This document shows, piece by piece, positions 3,469 through 5,300 of a stretch of 5,300 bases of DNA (within the stretch, counting starts at the first letter, position 1; the number at the start of each line of letters is the position of its first letter). Below the pieces are notes generated by a model that was not told the origin of the DNA, did not search any database, and was given only the letters and a program-made list of their open reading frames with translations. A program made the position numbers and the translations under genes. This stretch comes from Sedimenticola sp. (GTDB taxonomy: Bacteria > Pseudomonadota > Gammaproteobacteria > Chromatiales > Chromatiaceae). Location of the stretch: the NCBI GenBank assembly GCA_027023915.1, contig JALVUB010000230.1:1-5300 (forward strand), written 5' to 3'.

Positions 3469-5300
3469 ATGAGCACCAAGGCGACCATCGACGGCAACCA
3501 GGCGGCGGCCCACATCGCGCACAAGACCAACGAGGTCATCGCCATCTATCCCATCACCCCGGCCTCGCCCATGGGCGAGCTGGCCGACCAGTGGTCGGCC
3601 GAGGGGCGGAAGAACATCTGGGGCGGCATCCCGGAGATCATCGAGATGCAGAGCGAGGCGGGTGCCGCCGGCGCGGTGCACGGCGCGGTGCAGGCGGGCG
3701 GGCTCACCACCACCTTCACCGCCAGCCAGGGTCTGCTGTTGATGATCCCCAACATGTACAAGATCGCCGGTGAGCTTTCATCGGCGGTGTTCCATGTGGC
3801 TTGTCGTTCCATCGCCGCCCAGGCGCTCTCCATCTTCGGCGACCACTCCGATGTCATGGCCACCCGCGCCACCGGTTTCGCCCTGCTCGCTTCCGGCTCG
3901 GTGCAGGAGGTGATGGACCTGGCGCTGGTGGCCCAGGCCGCCACCCTGCGGGGCAAGGTGCCCTTCGTTCATTTCTTCGACGGTTTCCGCACCTCCCACG
4001 AGCTGATGAAGGTGGAGGTGATCGAGGACGAGGTGATCCGCGCCATGGTGGAGACCGGTTACCTCATCGAGCACCGCAACCGCGCGCTCACGCCCGACCG
4101 GCCGGTGCTGCGCGGCACCTCGCAGAACCCCGATGTCTACTTCCAGGGGCGGGAGACGGTGAACCCCTACTACGAGGCGCTGCCGGGGGTGGTGCAGGAG
4201 ACCATGGATCAGCTGGCGGAGCTCACCGGCCGCCACTACCACCTGTTCGATTATTTCGGCGCCACCGACGCCGAGCGGGTGGTGATCCTCATGGGCTCCG
4301 GCGCCGAGGCGGTGGAGGAGACGGTGGAGGACCTGCTGGGCCGGGGCGAGAAGGTGGGCGTGGTGCGGGTGCGCCTCTACCGCCCCTTCTCGGCGGAGCA
4401 CCTGATCGAAGCGGTGCCGGCCTCGGTGAAGACCATCGCTGTCCTCGACCGCTGCAAGGAGCCGGGCGCCGGGGGCGAGCCCCTCTACAAGGACGTGGTC
4501 TCGGCCTTCGCCGAGCATGTCACCGGCGGTGGAGAGAAGTTCGCCAGCCTGCCGCGCATCGTCGGCGGCCGCTATGGCCTCTCCTCAAAGGAGTTCACCC
4601 CCGGCATGATCCGCGCCGTGTTCGACAACCTGAAGCAGGAACAGCCGAAGAACCACTTCACCGTGGGCATCCACGACGATCTCTGCCACACCAGCCTGGA
4701 ATGGGATCCCAAGGCGCGCAACAAGGACATGGAAGGCGTGGTGCAGTGCCTCTTCTATGGCCTGGGCTCCGACGGTACCGTGAGCGCCAACAAGAACACC
4801 CTCAAGATCATCGGCGAGGAGACCGACCAGTACGTCCAGGGGTATTTCGTCTACGACTCCAAGAAGGCCGGTGCGGTGACCGTCTCCCACCTGCGCTTCA
4901 GCCCGCGCCCCATCCGCGCCAGCTACCTCATCGGCGAGGGGGAGGCGAGCTTCATCGGCTGCCACCAGCCCCAGTTCGTGGAGCGTTTCGACCTGGTGAA
5001 GATGGCCGCCCCCGGCTGCGTCTTCCTGCTCAACACCAGCGCCGCTCCCGACCGGGTGTGGGACACCCTGCCGCAGGCCATGCAGGAGGAGATGCTGGCC
5101 AAGGGGGTGAAGCTGTGGGCCATCGATGCCTACAAGGTGGCGAAGGAGACCGGCATGGGCCGGCGCATCAACACCATCATGCAGACCTGCTTCTTCGCCA
5201 TCTCCGGCGTGCTCCCCCGCGACGAGGCCATCCTGAAGATCAAGGAGGCGGTGGAGAAGACCTACGGCCGCAAGGGACGCAAGATCGTGGAGCGCAATTT
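3469..5300 (+). CDS. nifJ: Pyruvate:ferredoxin (flavodoxin) oxidoreductase, NifJ type (N-terminal half)
   Basis: This is the first 610 codons of a protein that usually has about 1,170-1,200 residues; the frame is open to the window end. The homodimeric cytoplasmic enzyme interconverts pyruvate plus CoA with acetyl-CoA plus CO2, using thiamine diphosphate and Fe-S clusters and passing electrons to ferredoxin or flavodoxin. Domain I (about 4-240) has YPITPASPMGE (27-37), IEMQSEAGA (58-66), HVACRS (109-114), FGDHSDVMA (123-131) and the hallmark FFDGFRTSHE (169-178). Thr30, Glu63 and Arg113 match Desulfovibrio africanus Thr31, Glu64 and Arg114 with a constant offset of one. Domain II (about 265-400) contains VVILMGSGAEAV and DRCKEPGAGGEP. 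Domain III begins before YGLGSDGTVSANKN (430-443). The Fe-S and TPP-binding C-terminal domains lie outside. GAGGAG (3459-3464) precedes the ATG by 4 nt. Codon use is strongly GC-ending. The direction and electron partner in vivo are unknown. Confidence 0.97.
   Translation, partial: MSTKATIDGNQAAAHIAHKTNEVIAIYPITPASPMGELADQWSAEGRKNIWGGIPEIIEMQSEAGAAGAVHGAVQAGGLTTTFTASQGLLLMIPNMYKIAGELSSAVFHVACRSIAAQALSIFGDHSDVMATRATGFALLASGSVQEVMDLALVAQAATLRGKVPFVHFFDGFRTSHELMKVEVIEDEVIRAMVETGYLIEHRNRALTPDRPVLRGTSQNPDVYFQGRETVNPYYEALPGVVQETMDQLAELTGRHYHLFDYFGATDAERVVILMGSGAEAVEETVEDLLGRGEKVGVVRVRLYRPFSAEHLIEAVPASVKTIAVLDRCKEPGAGGEPLYKDVVSAFAEHVTGGGEKFASLPRIVGGRYGLSSKEFTPGMIRAVFDNLKQEQPKNHFTVGIHDDLCHTSLEWDPKARNKDMEGVVQCLFYGLGSDGTVSANKNTLKIIGEETDQYVQGYFVYDSKKAGAVTVSHLRFSPRPIRASYLIGEGEASFIGCHQPQFVERFDLVKMAAPGCVFLLNTSAAPDRVWDTLPQAMQEEMLAKGVKLWAIDAYKVAKETGMGRRINTIMQTCFFAISGVLPRDEAILKIKEAVEKTYGRKGRKIVERN

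Noticed and set aside
3778..4518. Long open frame on the minus strand opposite nifJ (246 codons)
   Set aside because: Its His/Leu/Gly/Val-rich composition is typical of the antisense of a GC3-rich gene. The plus strand is clearly NifJ over the same bases with intact catalytic motifs.
1..5300. CRISPR array, insertion sequence or prophage content
   Set aside because: No regularly spaced direct repeats, transposase or integrase coding, or terminal inverted repeats with target duplications were found.

Overview
The window looks like a chromosomal segment of a GC-rich gammaproteobacterium. The evidence is an RppH close to the E. coli protein over its full length, a proteobacterial RimI, a SpoIIAA-like/UspA fusion, and a REP repeat of the 'GTAGGAG-stem-GAAC' kind known from pseudomonads and relatives. 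A large NifJ-type pyruvate:ferredoxin/flavodoxin oxidoreductase suggests a facultative, microaerophilic or sulfur-/phototrophic lifestyle rather than a strict aerobe. That lifestyle reading is inference; no marker gene here fixes the genus.

Layout. Positions 1-1123 (+) hold a tight three-gene run: the C-terminal end of a family 4 uracil-DNA glycosylase, rimI, and a small unrecognised four-helix membrane protein. Each downstream start overlaps the upstream stop by 8 nt, so translation is probably coupled. Positions 1134-2652 (-) hold a two-gene unit facing it: a HAD-IB phosphatase-like gene, then a SpoIIAA-like/UspA fusion 19 nt downstream. The two units converge with only 10 nt between their stops.

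The 116-nt region 2653-2768 is a divergent promoter region between the HAD gene (-) and rppH (+). It holds an extended -10 element for the HAD gene, two perfect inverted repeats, and a possible 12-codon leader ORF whose stop overlaps the rppH GTG start. rppH (2769-3299) is intact. The 169-nt gap 3300-3468 holds a head-to-head REP pair whose two stems differ by compensatory base-pair changes, a weak terminator-like hairpin, and an extended -10 promoter candidate. nifJ starts at 3469 and stays open to the window end, giving about the N-terminal half of the protein.

Functional reading. Most of the window is housekeeping or stress functions: DNA repair, ribosomal protein acetylation, mRNA 5'-end processing and a stress protein. 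nifJ is the main metabolic gene. I found no CRISPR array, tRNA, rRNA, insertion sequence or phage gene, and no clearly undescribed multi-gene system. The most unusual signals are the covarying REP pair, the architecture of the rppH leader, a terminator-like T7 hairpin inside the membrane-protein gene, and the unassigned membrane protein.
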